A stretch of DNA of 64,000 bases from Stereum hirsutum FP-91666 SS1 (Eukaryota; Basidiomycota; Agaricomycetes; Russulales; Stereaceae), in assembly GCF_000264905.1 (NCBI RefSeq), contig NW_006763135.1, positions 971,179 to 1,035,178 of the forward strand. The letters run 5' to 3'. Below, piece after piece: positions 39,401 through 48,889 of the stretch. Position 1 is the stretch's first letter. The number at the start of each line of letters is the position of its first letter. The position numbers were made by a program, and so were the translations under genes. Under the pieces are notes generated by a model, which saw only the letters and a program-made list of their open reading frames with translations, searched no databases and was not told the origin of the DNA.

Positions 39401-40629
39401 CTATGCAGCAAGTCAATCAGTCACATCAACGAAAGCGACATTCATTGACAGGAATGGAGACCTACCCAACCTGCAACAGCGCACGAATCTGCTATCCACT
39501 CGATGTGCATGCAAGCGAGTTCACCGCAAATTGAGACTGAGCTTTGTAAGTATGAACTTACCTGTGTCAGGGCCATTGGGCTCGCCGCGGCAGACAGTAG
39601 GAGCAACGCGATTTTGAAACGTGAAGCGCCCCATCATCGTATCCACCTGGTACAAAAGGAAGCTTGCTTACGGTACGGAGGATAATTGTAGGAGGCTGTC
39701 CTTGTATTACGCGAATTATGAAGCGACTCATCAGGTGTGCTTGCCAACGTGCGAGTGAGGCGGTTGCCTGGACAAGTGGGTCCTGCTATCGTTGTAGATA
39801 CTGCCTTTCTTGGCAGCCCGGTCCTAACCCGATCCTTCGTGAACTGGACGGCTTGTAGGCAGCCGAGATTTACAGGTTCGATGAGAAGTAGCATGTTTGA
39901 CTGGTCGACCCACCCGCTATAGTTTGCTTGGACAGTCTAGTCAGGTTATAAACACGAATCATGAGAAATAGATTACTGGTCGGTCCAGGAATATATTGGG
40001 TGATGAGGTCTGCTGCCAAATCTATGGTGTTCAAGTTCGGGGATGGTCAGTAAGCACTGAGAGTCCAGTGAGAACATTACAAATAAATTCGACGGCAACC
40101 CGTCGACAGCTCTCCCTGGAATGCCGTTGGGTAGTTTTATTGGCCTGGTCAGCAGTTTTTGATGACAAAACGAAGGTCTGCAAGTTACGGTACTTTCTTG
40201 GAAGCAACAACGGCGTTGAAAGAACGGAGAAAGTGCCGCCACACTCCGAGCGCCCGAATAGGACAAGTCCAGCCTGACAAACACTGGTAAAGTAAGGCAT
40301 GGAAATAGCCGGATCGACGGTACCAAGCGAACATTGCATGATTCCTTGATTGATCCTTGCTCTGCTTTCTTGTCTCCGAACACGCCCTGGATGACTATGC
40401 GAAGCTTTATTTGTACCAGTCCGTCTGAATATACGTATCAAACCCAGATTGGTGCTGTACGCGTCCAAGCTCAACATCTGGAAGCATATATAGGATGATC
40501 GGAGACTCACTACAACCCATCCCCACTGGCACTGGCTCCGCGTATATTCCTGAGCGCCGATCCTCAGTTCGCTTTGGCGATTGCAGATCCCAGTACTTGC
40601 TTCTAGGCTCGACTCAGACTCGTCGCATC
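36451..40629. other. Gene-poor tract, possible gene remnants only
   Basis: About 4.2 kb with no gene I can support. The most protein-like pieces are at 37574-38194 (+), ending in RLRLSIQPVLFDERAQRY, and at about 38235-38545 (+), with DETVDDQVMEPLWIHVRIAI and EAFVWHGDGNPEFEFELP. They lie in different frames with no clear start and may be exons of an unrecognised gene or a decayed one. A short perfect hairpin (cccggca-gt-tgccggg) is at 36634-36649. The rest (38550-40490) is broken by stops on both strands. The last 140 bases lead into the gene at 40630. Confidence 0.3.
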
Positions 40630-43229
40630 ATGAATCCTTTCTATTTCTCGGGCGATGACCAGGATTTCTACTCGCTGCCCTCCACGTCGATCAATGATAT
40701 TAGTGGCGATGTGTCCGAGTCGGAGCAGCAGCAGCTACATCCAGCACTCCACGGGTACCAAACAGATGTATATGGTCGAACTACGCCAGACGCTACCATC
40801 ACCGACTTCTCTTCCTTGTCCCACTCTCACACGCCTCCGACGTCTGTGTATGATCCATCACCGTTCGCTCCACTTTATCCCGAACACTATCAATCACCTC
40901 AATCATACCAACAGTATCCATCGTACCCCACCTCTTCCGCTATTACATCCTCCCAAACCCAAGGATCATCCTTTTCGCCGACGAATGCGCAATTCGAACT
41001 GGAGGCCCTCCGTGAACAGCGAAGGCTCAGACAATCCGAACTCGAGCTTGTTGCTCAGAGGCGCCGCGAGACTGAGGAAGCTCGCTTGCAGCGTGAAGCA
41101 CAACTCGCTATCCTCACCCTTGAAAGGCATCGGACATCGAACCAATTTCTGACTTCTTCACTTCACCCTTCTTCCAACTACGCCTCATCGTCCTCTTCGG
41201 GATTGCCTCAATATCTTCCCGCTCCGACTGACAATGTTGGGTACAACAGCGTCAATGCAGAATTATCCACACCTCTTGCCCCGTCTTTGTCGAGCACAGT
41301 AGACAATATGCCTTCATCTCGCGAGCGTTCCTCATCGCAAGACTCCGATAGAGCTAACCCCGACCGCCCGTCTTCCTCCCCCAAGCCCAAGGTGAGGAAG
41401 CAGGCTCTATTATCCGAACATTGCGACGCCATATGCTCTGGATGCTCCAAATCTATGGCCCAGCTTATCCTTCGTGGCACTCCATCCGAAATCGATGTGC
41501 AATACGAGCCGCAATTTCGATGCGATACTTGTTCGTCCAGTTCTCATACCCGTACTACCACCCGGAAACGGACGAATCAGCTGGAAGATATCACTCTCTC
41601 GACAATTTGTAGTGTATGCACGAAGATAATTGGCCAGGGAGGTTTTGTAGCGAAGGAGGGAAGAACACCGCTGTCTTTTACGGTCGAAGTAAGTCATCCT
41701 TACTTCAAGTTTAGAATTTCGTATACTGATGCGCATTCCTCCTCAGGTCATATGCACTGCTTGCAACGCGAAATATAAACGGTAAAAGTCATAGTTTATC
41801 CGAATTTCGCCAATATATGTGACATTGTATTTCAGATGCACAAATTGCGGAGGAGGATCAAGCAGAGGGGGCATCGGCAAGTGGAGGTGCATGGAGCTAT
41901 TTGAAGGCAATCGTAAAACATGTAGGCTCTCTCACGACAGGCAAGTTGACTTATCCTCGATCTGGTGCGTGCTTGGAGCTGAACTTCTTGCGAGACAGAT
42001 TAGGTGCCCGCGACATGGAGCTTTCAGTGTGGGAGGTTCCTGGCGACGTAGAAGGAAAGGAAGAGTGGCCCGCAGTAGTCGACGCTTGTGAGAGCTTATG
42101 GAAAGACCATTACATGGCTCGGCTCGGTACGCCAGAGGTATGATCCTCCTACCTATCCAGCTCGCACCATTCTTACACGGCGAGACCAACGAACAGGTGC
42201 TCGAGCATTCGTCATCCTTGCGCACTTTCAAAGACATCGAAGAAAAATGTATGAAAAGGGGCTATCTGGGGCGGAAGGTCTGGGAAGAAGGGCCAATGAC
42301 TCCGAATACCCGTATATATACGGCTCTGACATGGGCAAAGACACGAGCGAGGCGAGACAAGTCTGCAGCAGATTGGACCAAGTCTAGTTCGGAGGAGAAG
42401 TCGATGGACAAGTGGTATCTCCGTTTCTCTTTGTTCCGTTTATGGTCTCAAATAACTAACATCTGGTGATGTAGGATTGCATTCAATACCCGCTGGGGAG
42501 ATACTTTAATGCCTCCGAATGCGATTCTTTGCGCTCAATGGTTCTGTGAATGGAATATCAGAGGTTCGTGATTCCCACCATTCTATCGTATCTCGGAACT
42601 AGCTAATTCTCATCCGTTCCCCGGTCTTGACCAGACCGCACATTGATATTTCTATCCGCTACTCCATTCGACAGACAGGAAGTTCAGGACCGTGCGGCGT
42701 TCTCCATCAACGCCACCCGTATGCGTGTCTTTACAGACATCGAGAAACACAATCGCGAATTTCCAGATGATCCATGGGGGCATCCATTACATATATGGGT
42801 ATGTAGAAGACTCCACGTCAACCGCTACCTGAAACTAATCTTGACACTCTTTCTTCTCGGTCTCACAGACTTCCCTAAAATATACTGTCGAACGTGAGCA
42901 TTCTTCTGCTTGTCTGATATCACCTAGCAGTGTGTTGATTAGATTCGGCAGCTCTCCGTTCGCGCATTATAGACATCATACAAGTCAAATTCCAATCGCT
43001 GCCCTTAGAGGAATACCTACTACGCTACCCCGATACTGATCGGGCCTTGTTCTCCGCCACCCACACAACCATCGGCAGGGTTGCGAACGAACATCCTTCA
43101 GCAGATGAACAGGACAGAGGGCTCGACGTCTACGTGAGACATTGGGGCTCCGATGCGAACGTGGACGCGCTCTCGAAACAGATGGAGGGGATGTTGGCGA
43201 GGAAGCCTAGAGCATATGCGGAGTCCTGA
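40630..43229 (+). CDS. Cys-rich putative zinc-binding protein with coiled coil, function unknown
   Basis: Nine exons: 40630-41688, 41747-41781, 41836-41940, 41999-42137, 42197-42411, 42475-42563, 42635-42798, 42869-42893 and 42943-43229 (705 aa). Residues 1-120 are disordered (Ser/Pro/Gln/Tyr). About 120-165 is a strong Arg/Glu coiled coil (EALREQRRLRQSELELVAQR). Between about 264 and 400 lie repeated Cys pairs: CDAICSGCSKS, CDTC, CSVCTK, and CTACNAKYKRCTNCGGG running into GKWRCMELFEGNRKTCRLSH. These look like zinc ribbons. A structured C-terminal part follows (IAFNTRWGDTLMPPNAILC, TLIFLSATPFDRQ, LPLEEYLLRYP). The intron at 41941-41998 has a GC donor (GCAAGT) and is needed to join RLSHD to RLGARDMELSVWE. 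The frame is open upstream to 40495, but the ATG at 40630 fits best. I recall similar fungal proteins only as uncharacterised. Confidence 0.8.
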
Positions 43230-43674
43230 GAGGCAATTTAGATGATACGGCGTTGATGATGAGCTACCACTGGGTTTGGGATAGTTAGACATATAGAGCA
43301 TTTTTCTTTAGAATGAACCTCTCCATAGCGCACGGACTGTCTACACGTACTTATACTATATCACCTTGAACCAAGGCGAATACCCATATATTAGGCCATT
43401 TTTATCCAGTTATCACAGGCATTCATGTCGTGTACGGCCACGATGACCCTCAACCGAGTGAGACGGTAGGCTCTATTCCGACATCCTTCCGAGAGTTTGA
43501 ACCTCGTTGCTCAAGTCCAGGGACCCACAACCGATGTTCAGGGGTGAAAAGCAATCACAAGACTGCCATTGGGGAGCATTGAAACCAAGAATAATGTAAG
43601 AGTGCGTAGATGGAGCAGAAGGAATCTTCGGAGAACATCTGTACTGGGAATAGCACAACGACCAGCGCTGCTCC
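43230..43674. other. Convergent intergenic region
   Basis: 445 bases between the stops of two convergent genes; it should hold both 3' untranslated regions. Nothing else seen. Confidence 0.4.
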
Positions 43675-45378
43675 TCACCGTCTCAGAATCGCCGCCATCT
43701 TCTCGGACAAATCAGCCTGCTGCCCTTCCAGCACGTCTGTAAGCTCGATAGCGCACTGCGCCAACTCCCCTCGTTCGAGAAGGCGAGAGAAGTCCATGCC
43801 GGAAGGCGATGATGGACCAGTGTTGCAACAAGCTGCCACAGCTCGTTGGGCCTGTGCATGGAATGAAATTGATATGACTGACAAGCGGGGATGATGTGGA
43901 TTCAAAGCTTACCTTGGGTGATAGTGCAGGCCAGACAGATGAGACCGTCGCGCTCGCGTCCCGCCAGTCGTATAGCCCGATGTAGAACCATCCCTTCTAA
44001 TCAAAAGTCGGCGATGAGCGACCGTTTTGTTGATGAATCAGAAAATATGCCTACCTTCTTCGAGGATGATATGAAGGTGTACAATGGCCGCGATTTGCTC
44101 GTTTCTGAAATATAGTCTAGCATACGGTCGTTGACCTTGGGCGGGCTCCAGTTGACGATGTACCGAGAATTAGTCGTTTCGAGGACAATGGGATCGAAGA
44201 TAAATGCTATGTTCTGTGTGACGTGTAGTCGTATATTATCGTTGGCGGCATTAGCTAGGCTAAGTCCAAGAGGAGAGCAAAGGACGCGTAGAGTGAGTAG
44301 GTGGAAGCCTGGAAAGCCGTCAGAGAAGCACAATACCTATCCAAGATAGACACCTGCACAACGTCGTTAAGAACGTGAGTATATACATCCACAGTATAGA
44401 ATATTCGGCCTACCGTAGTTTCATCAAGTTCCAACCGATTAACCACATCTTCAAAACTCAACGGTCCAACCACAGTCTTTGCCGAAACGGGTGGTTTCCC
44501 GAAATGTATCCTCCACCTCATTATCGCAGCAGCTGAATCCGCGTCAAAATGGACTGACCACCCGGCCTCACTACCGGGACTGGCCTCCACGCTCGCCACC
44601 CCACCTGCTGTAAGATGACGACGCGTACTGCCTATGGTCCCAGGCGACGTAGTCGGCGATGGCCGATGCAGATGTGGCCTACCATCTGCGCTGAGCACTC
44701 GTCTCCTGGTGCCCCTGGATGTTGGTGGAGCAGAAGGCATTCGAAGCTGGAAGGGTTCGCCTAAAGGTGAAGGGGTATCTCCCTCCGGCACGGCATGAAG
44801 CGTTGATGAAGGCCTGGCGCTCGTGTTAAGATTTGTGGATGAATGACGATGACCAAGGCCTGGGAAGCGTATCGTCGCGTCGCTGTTGGGTGGTTGGGAC
44901 GTGGATGATAAAGCGGAGAAAGACAGAGGACGAGATAAAGTGTGACCCAAGGGACTGTCAGGCTTATTCGCAGATACATGTTCCCAGTCCTCAAGGGGGT
45001 CTTCCCGTGTGGCACCTCCCTGCTGTGGCGTAACAGTAAGTCGGGCAGCTCGAACATTATGACGGCCACGGAAAACCTTACCTTTTGCTCACCGAGAAGA
45101 TCCCGTATAACCTTGCGAGTATTAGCCAATTTCGACAAGGCATCGTCCCTCTCCTGTTCCATCACAGCTTTTGCCGCAATCGCAGTCCCCAGCTGCTGCA
45201 CCAGTCGCTCATTCTCCTCGATCAGGACCGAAACGCGACGCGACGTCCAAGACCTATCCGCGAGCTGCGCACGTAGACTATCGTTCTCCTGTTCAAGTGT
45301 CCGCACAGCCTGCGTCAGTCGTTCTTGAACAAGGAGCAACGAGCTCGCGGCGCCCGATAGCTGGAAAGGCGCGTTCAT
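43675..45378 (-). CDS. Coiled-coil protein of unknown function
   Basis: Six exons: 45378-45082, 45019-44414, 44353-44337 (17 nt), 44259-44055, 43996-43913 and 43851-43675 (461 aa), all in phase. Residues about 12-99 are one long coiled coil (ERLTQAVRTLEQENDSLRAQ, then EENERLVQQLGTAIAAKAVM). A Ser/Pro-rich disordered part follows to about 230. The ordered C-terminal half contains GWSVHFDADSAAAIMRWRIH, RYIVNWSPPKVNDRMLDYI, KGWFYIGLYDWRDASATV and a final helix (QQADLSEKMAAILRR). I do not recognise the family. The start ATG is the first of the coiled-coil frame; longer 5' versions are possible because the frame is open upstream. It is divergent from SWI5. Confidence 0.65.
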
Positions 45379-45786
45379 TCCCCCCACACAAGACCACATG
45401 GCAATTTGAGCAACGATGAGCTTGAATGTTCTGAATTCCGAAAGGGGTATGTATGATGGCGCGTACCTCCTGCTTCGCCCACTCAACGTCGGATTGTGGA
45501 GAGGACCCAGGCATGTCGCATACGGCCAAGGATGCGAACACGTCTGCCCTTTGTGGGAGTTCGGTTCGAAGAACTCAACGAACTTCAACACGAGCGCGCT
45601 TTCGTTTAGTTGACCAGAGCATTTAGGTTTCTCACGCACAACGTGGTTTAGGCAGTACAGCACGGCGTCTAACGCCACGTGAGCCACTGCCCGAATGTGG
45701 CGCCCCCAGAAATGGGTGGCGGTTAAAGTATCGTTCTCGTTCTTTCTTACCCCGTCGACCACGTCTTCACAACGTACATAACGAAT
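45379..45786. promoter_or_regulatory. Shared promoter region between divergent genes
   Basis: 408 bases between the starts of the coiled-coil gene (minus) and SWI5 (plus). A minus-strand frame continues through much of it, so an upstream extension or exon of the coiled-coil gene cannot be ruled out. No defined element recognised. Confidence 0.3.
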
Positions 45787-46276
45787 ATGCATGCATTCAC
45801 CTCTGCAAAGGTATAGGTCCTGCATGTCGAGTCAAGGCTATGTTAACTCACTTGTTACACAGAAGCAAGAAGCTCGCATCGCAGAGCTCGAGGTCGAAGT
45901 AGAACAGTTACAAAAGGAGCTGGGGTAAGTATATGCTATCGCATCCTCTCGGATTCAGTCTCCTAAACGATCCATCTTCAGGGAAGAAGTAGACGCAAAT
46001 AAGATAGTTTCCCGTCATATCAAGCTTTTGCATCGGTACAACGAAGCTAAAGATGCCACCCAAGTACGTCGTGTCTTCATCTCGTCGGTCGTCCTGCCTC
46101 CCGACCACTCAATAACAGAATATCTGCACCATTAATTAGCTTCTGATCGGAAAGGTCAGTGACAATGGTGAAGACGAACGTACAATGATCTGACCGCATA
46201 TATCCAGCTCGCGTCGCACAAGCAGACGACCATCAGACAAGTCCACGAAGACCTGGGGCTCACGGATGTCGACTAA
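45787..46276 (+). CDS. SWI5: DNA repair/recombination protein Swi5 (Sae3 homologue)
   Basis: Small recombination mediator that works with Sfr1 (or Mei5 with Sae3 in yeast) to load and stabilise Rad51/Dmc1 on single-stranded DNA. Five exons: 45787-45810, 45863-45924, 45982-46063, 46140-46154 (15 nt) and 46208-46276, giving 83 aa, close to fission yeast Swi5 (85). The N-terminal half is a coiled coil (QEARI-AELEVEVEQLQKEL). The C-terminal half carries the family pattern HRYNEAKDATQ, LLIGKLA, then TIRQVHEDLGLTDVD. The 15-nt exon encodes exactly LLIGK, which the family needs. The start is uncertain: an ATG at 45824, inside the first proposed intron, reads in the same frame; I prefer 45787 because the 52-nt stretch 45811-45862 has a good branch site and acceptor. 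Confidence 0.88.
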
Positions 46277-46482
46277 GAGCACAAGACAAGACAGCTTCGA
46301 TTCTTGACGATTCGTAGAGAGACAAAGCGCATATATTGAGGTCCGACAACGCGTAATAGGGTCGAAGGTTTCATACTGGAAGAATAGTCATAATGTTGAG
46401 CGCTGTAAACTGTACAACATAAATTGTCTGTAGCATACACACCAGTCCGATCACAAAGCATCGCAGAGTTCAATAATTCCTT

Positions 46483-47754
46483 TTATCTCGTGTCATCGTC
46501 ATCCGCCACAGCAATCCAGCTCGTTCCACAACCAGCCCACACTCCGAGAGCACGCCCATGAATTCCAGGCGACGATGGCGGCCACACCTTACGGGGTGTA
46601 TGAACGTCTTCCAGAGACCCAGTCCCAAGATTACCATGCTCGTTCCACCCCCAACCCCATACCTCTCCCGTCCGTGGTGTTGACGTCGGATCACCAGACA
46701 AAAGGACGAGTAGATGCTCGCTCCCGTAAGCGAGGCCCTCGACACGATCCGTGAACAAAGTGAAGGGAAACTGGACTGTTTTCATTCCCGCGTCGTCCAA
46801 GGCAGCGGTACGGCCAAGCTGTCCCTTCGTAGAACTCCCAGAAGAGAGTAACATACTCCTATTATCGCCCTCGCTCACAAGCACATAGGTTCCATTCCAT
46901 GTACATCCGACAGATGTGGCTCGCCGTACCGAAGGCAAACCACGGAGCTGGCCCTTTTGGTCAGATCCAAGGCCATAGAGCGAGCCATCCGAGTGCAGAA
47001 ACACAGAATGTTGGTGGCCGAGGGCTATGGCGCGGACATGAGACGGGTCAAAGTCAAGCGACAGGGCGTGTGGTAGGGTAAGATACGGCACTGGTCGTCC
47101 GGTGGATAATGGTGGTATAGCTCCGAGTTGACCATGTCTCGACTTGCCCCAGCCGATGATATGATCCGTCTGACGACCATCTTCAGAGCTTTCACGGACA
47201 TGAAGGATGATATTATGGGGTCCAGTAGCGAGGTCCAGTATAGAGATTCGATGCTGAGGATCCACAATATGCGATAGGGAGACAACATAAAAAGGCGCAG
47301 GCTGAACATTCGCCGTCCCGACGCCCAGATCACCGAAATCATTGCCTCCCAGAGAGATCAGAATGTCGCTCTCCCCATCCTTCACGAGCACGACGAAGCT
47401 TGTCTCCCAGGAGGCTCCCACCCTCGCCACTGTATAATCCGTCAACCCATGCTCCTCCAGCGGCAGGTGAATTCGATTGAAAGTGTGGAGCTCGGTTACC
47501 CCAGGTCCGAGTTGTCCCTTCGAGCCATCACCTGAGCCCCATAGCTCAAGATACTCGGAAGAGACACCAAGTCGAGACAGGAGGACGAGTGTATGGTTGC
47601 CTCCGTTGGCAATAGAGTGGATGCAGGTCGTCGATGGAGGTAATTCACCAGCAGGATATCCCGTGAAAGAACAGAGTGTGAATGTGTGTGCATCGTCTCG
47701 AGTGCCGTTGGCCAGTTGACCTTGCCCATTCGAACCTGCGGCATAGAGTAGCAT
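46483..47754 (-). CDS. RCC1-repeat (beta-propeller) protein, Ats1-like
   Basis: Single exon, 423 aa. It has about six to seven RCC1 repeats, visible from the GxxxxGQLG spacing: YAAGSNGQGQLANG, WGSGDGSKGQLGPG, SLGGNDFGDLGVG, GWGKSRHGQLG, GLGSDQKGQL, SSGSSTKGQLG and WGWGWNEHGNLGTG. The protein is almost entirely propeller, with the first blade starting at residue 3, as in yeast Ats1, which acts with Kti11 and the diphthamide/elongator pathway. Exchange-factor RCC1 itself normally has an extra N-terminal nuclear signal, which is missing here, so an Ats1-like role is more likely, but other RCC1-family roles are possible. Lack of introns is unusual for this window. It converges on SWI5 with 206 bases between stops. 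Confidence 0.85.
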   Translation of the reverse strand: MLLYAAGSNGQGQLANGTRDDAHTFTLCSFTGYPAGELPPSTTCIHSIANGGNHTLVLLSRLGVSSEYLELWGSGDGSKGQLGPGVTELHTFNRIHLPLEEHGLTDYTVARVGASWETSFVVLVKDGESDILISLGGNDFGDLGVGTANVQPAPFYVVSLSHIVDPQHRISILDLATGPHNIILHVRESSEDGRQTDHIIGWGKSRHGQLGAIPPLSTGRPVPYLTLPHALSLDFDPSHVRAIALGHQHSVFLHSDGSLYGLGSDQKGQLRGLPSVRRATSVGCTWNGTYVLVSEGDNRSMLLSSGSSTKGQLGRTAALDDAGMKTVQFPFTLFTDRVEGLAYGSEHLLVLLSGDPTSTPRTGEVWGWGWNEHGNLGTGSLEDVHTPRKVWPPSSPGIHGRALGVWAGCGTSWIAVADDDDTR

Positions 47755-48889
47755 GACTGAAGCTATGGTAAGTTTTGGTGCTGTTCATTCACGTGAAACA
47801 CCAGTGCTGAAGACCTACTACAGAAGAGAGAAAAAAATAAAGAGAACCAAGAGATGCGATCGTCGGCTCTGGATAGATATGCTGGATGGTGGACCTGGAT
47901 GCAACCAGATGAGCGTGAAAGAGACAAAAGAAAACCCGCCGCGGCCGCCTCGCTCGGACACCTAACCCTATCCACGCCGGCGTGCTAGCGGTGCCAGGCG
48001 GTGCCGCCTCTGTCGGCGCTGTCGCTCACCCAGTCGAAACTAGACCGCGCCAAAAATCTCGACTTTTATGATAAGCGGACGTTCAGGAGGCCTGTCTACT
48101 TTGTGGAGACTTCGTTCAGCGGGGCATTATCTTCCGCTTCTACCTGCTTTATTTCGCCCCGATGTTGGCCGTATGACCCTTGCTGCTGGTTGAGATACGG
48201 GAGGACACGGGCTTTCGATCAATCTCGACAGATGCTCCTCGAAAAAAACTTCGAAAAACTTCGAAAAAGCCGTCTAACGCCCATCAAACATGGACGAGCA
48301 CTTGGCGCAACGTCGATCTTAGTTGCATGAAGATGCTCGCTGGGTCCTTCTCCACTGTAAAGGTTATCGCAGACGTTCTGTGCTAGCAATGGAGTTGCCT
48401 CGGCCGTTCCGGCGTATGTTGCGCAGCCTATCAAAAGCCGATATTTGGCTATCGCCCATCATCAGGTTTATTAGGTGTTTCCTGCAGTGCTCGCAGGTTC
48501 GTCGAGTATCCTGGGTCACTACAAAAATAACGAGCATCAGAGCCAATGTACCCCAGTTGGTATATTCACAACTTCTCCACGGGTTCGGGAAGCCTACCAC
48601 GGAGCTGATACGCATGCCATCGTACGCGTATCGTGGTAAGCCTCCCCTTGCCAAGTCAGGAGCCAAACTCACTGTCACTGAAAGATAACAGACTCCGCAA
48701 GTTTTCAGGCCCTGACATCTGGGTGCTGTTCTCGTGGATACAGAGATAAGGAGCCCTCGAGATTTCTTCTTCCTGGGAATCATATATGTTTGGTGGACTT
48801 CGTCACAGGCACTTTTATCCTCGAGCTAATTCCCCTCGCTCGCCCCGTCCTCGAGCTCTCGCCTGCCGTGGTCTTCTTCCTACCCTACC
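47755..48889. other. Intergenic; divergent promoters of the RCC1 and OPT genes
   Basis: About 1.1 kb. Frames of 110-140 codons at 48001-48330 (+) and 48364-48783 (-) have no recognisable domain. A short tandem (acttcgaaaaacttcgaaaa) lies at about 48247-48268. The last 60 bases before 48890 are C/T-rich, as in a core promoter. Confidence 0.35.

Noticed and set aside
48001..48783. Possible genes upstream of the OPT transporter on either strand
   Set aside because: No domain, no phase-consistent exon chain and mixed composition; treated as intergenic.
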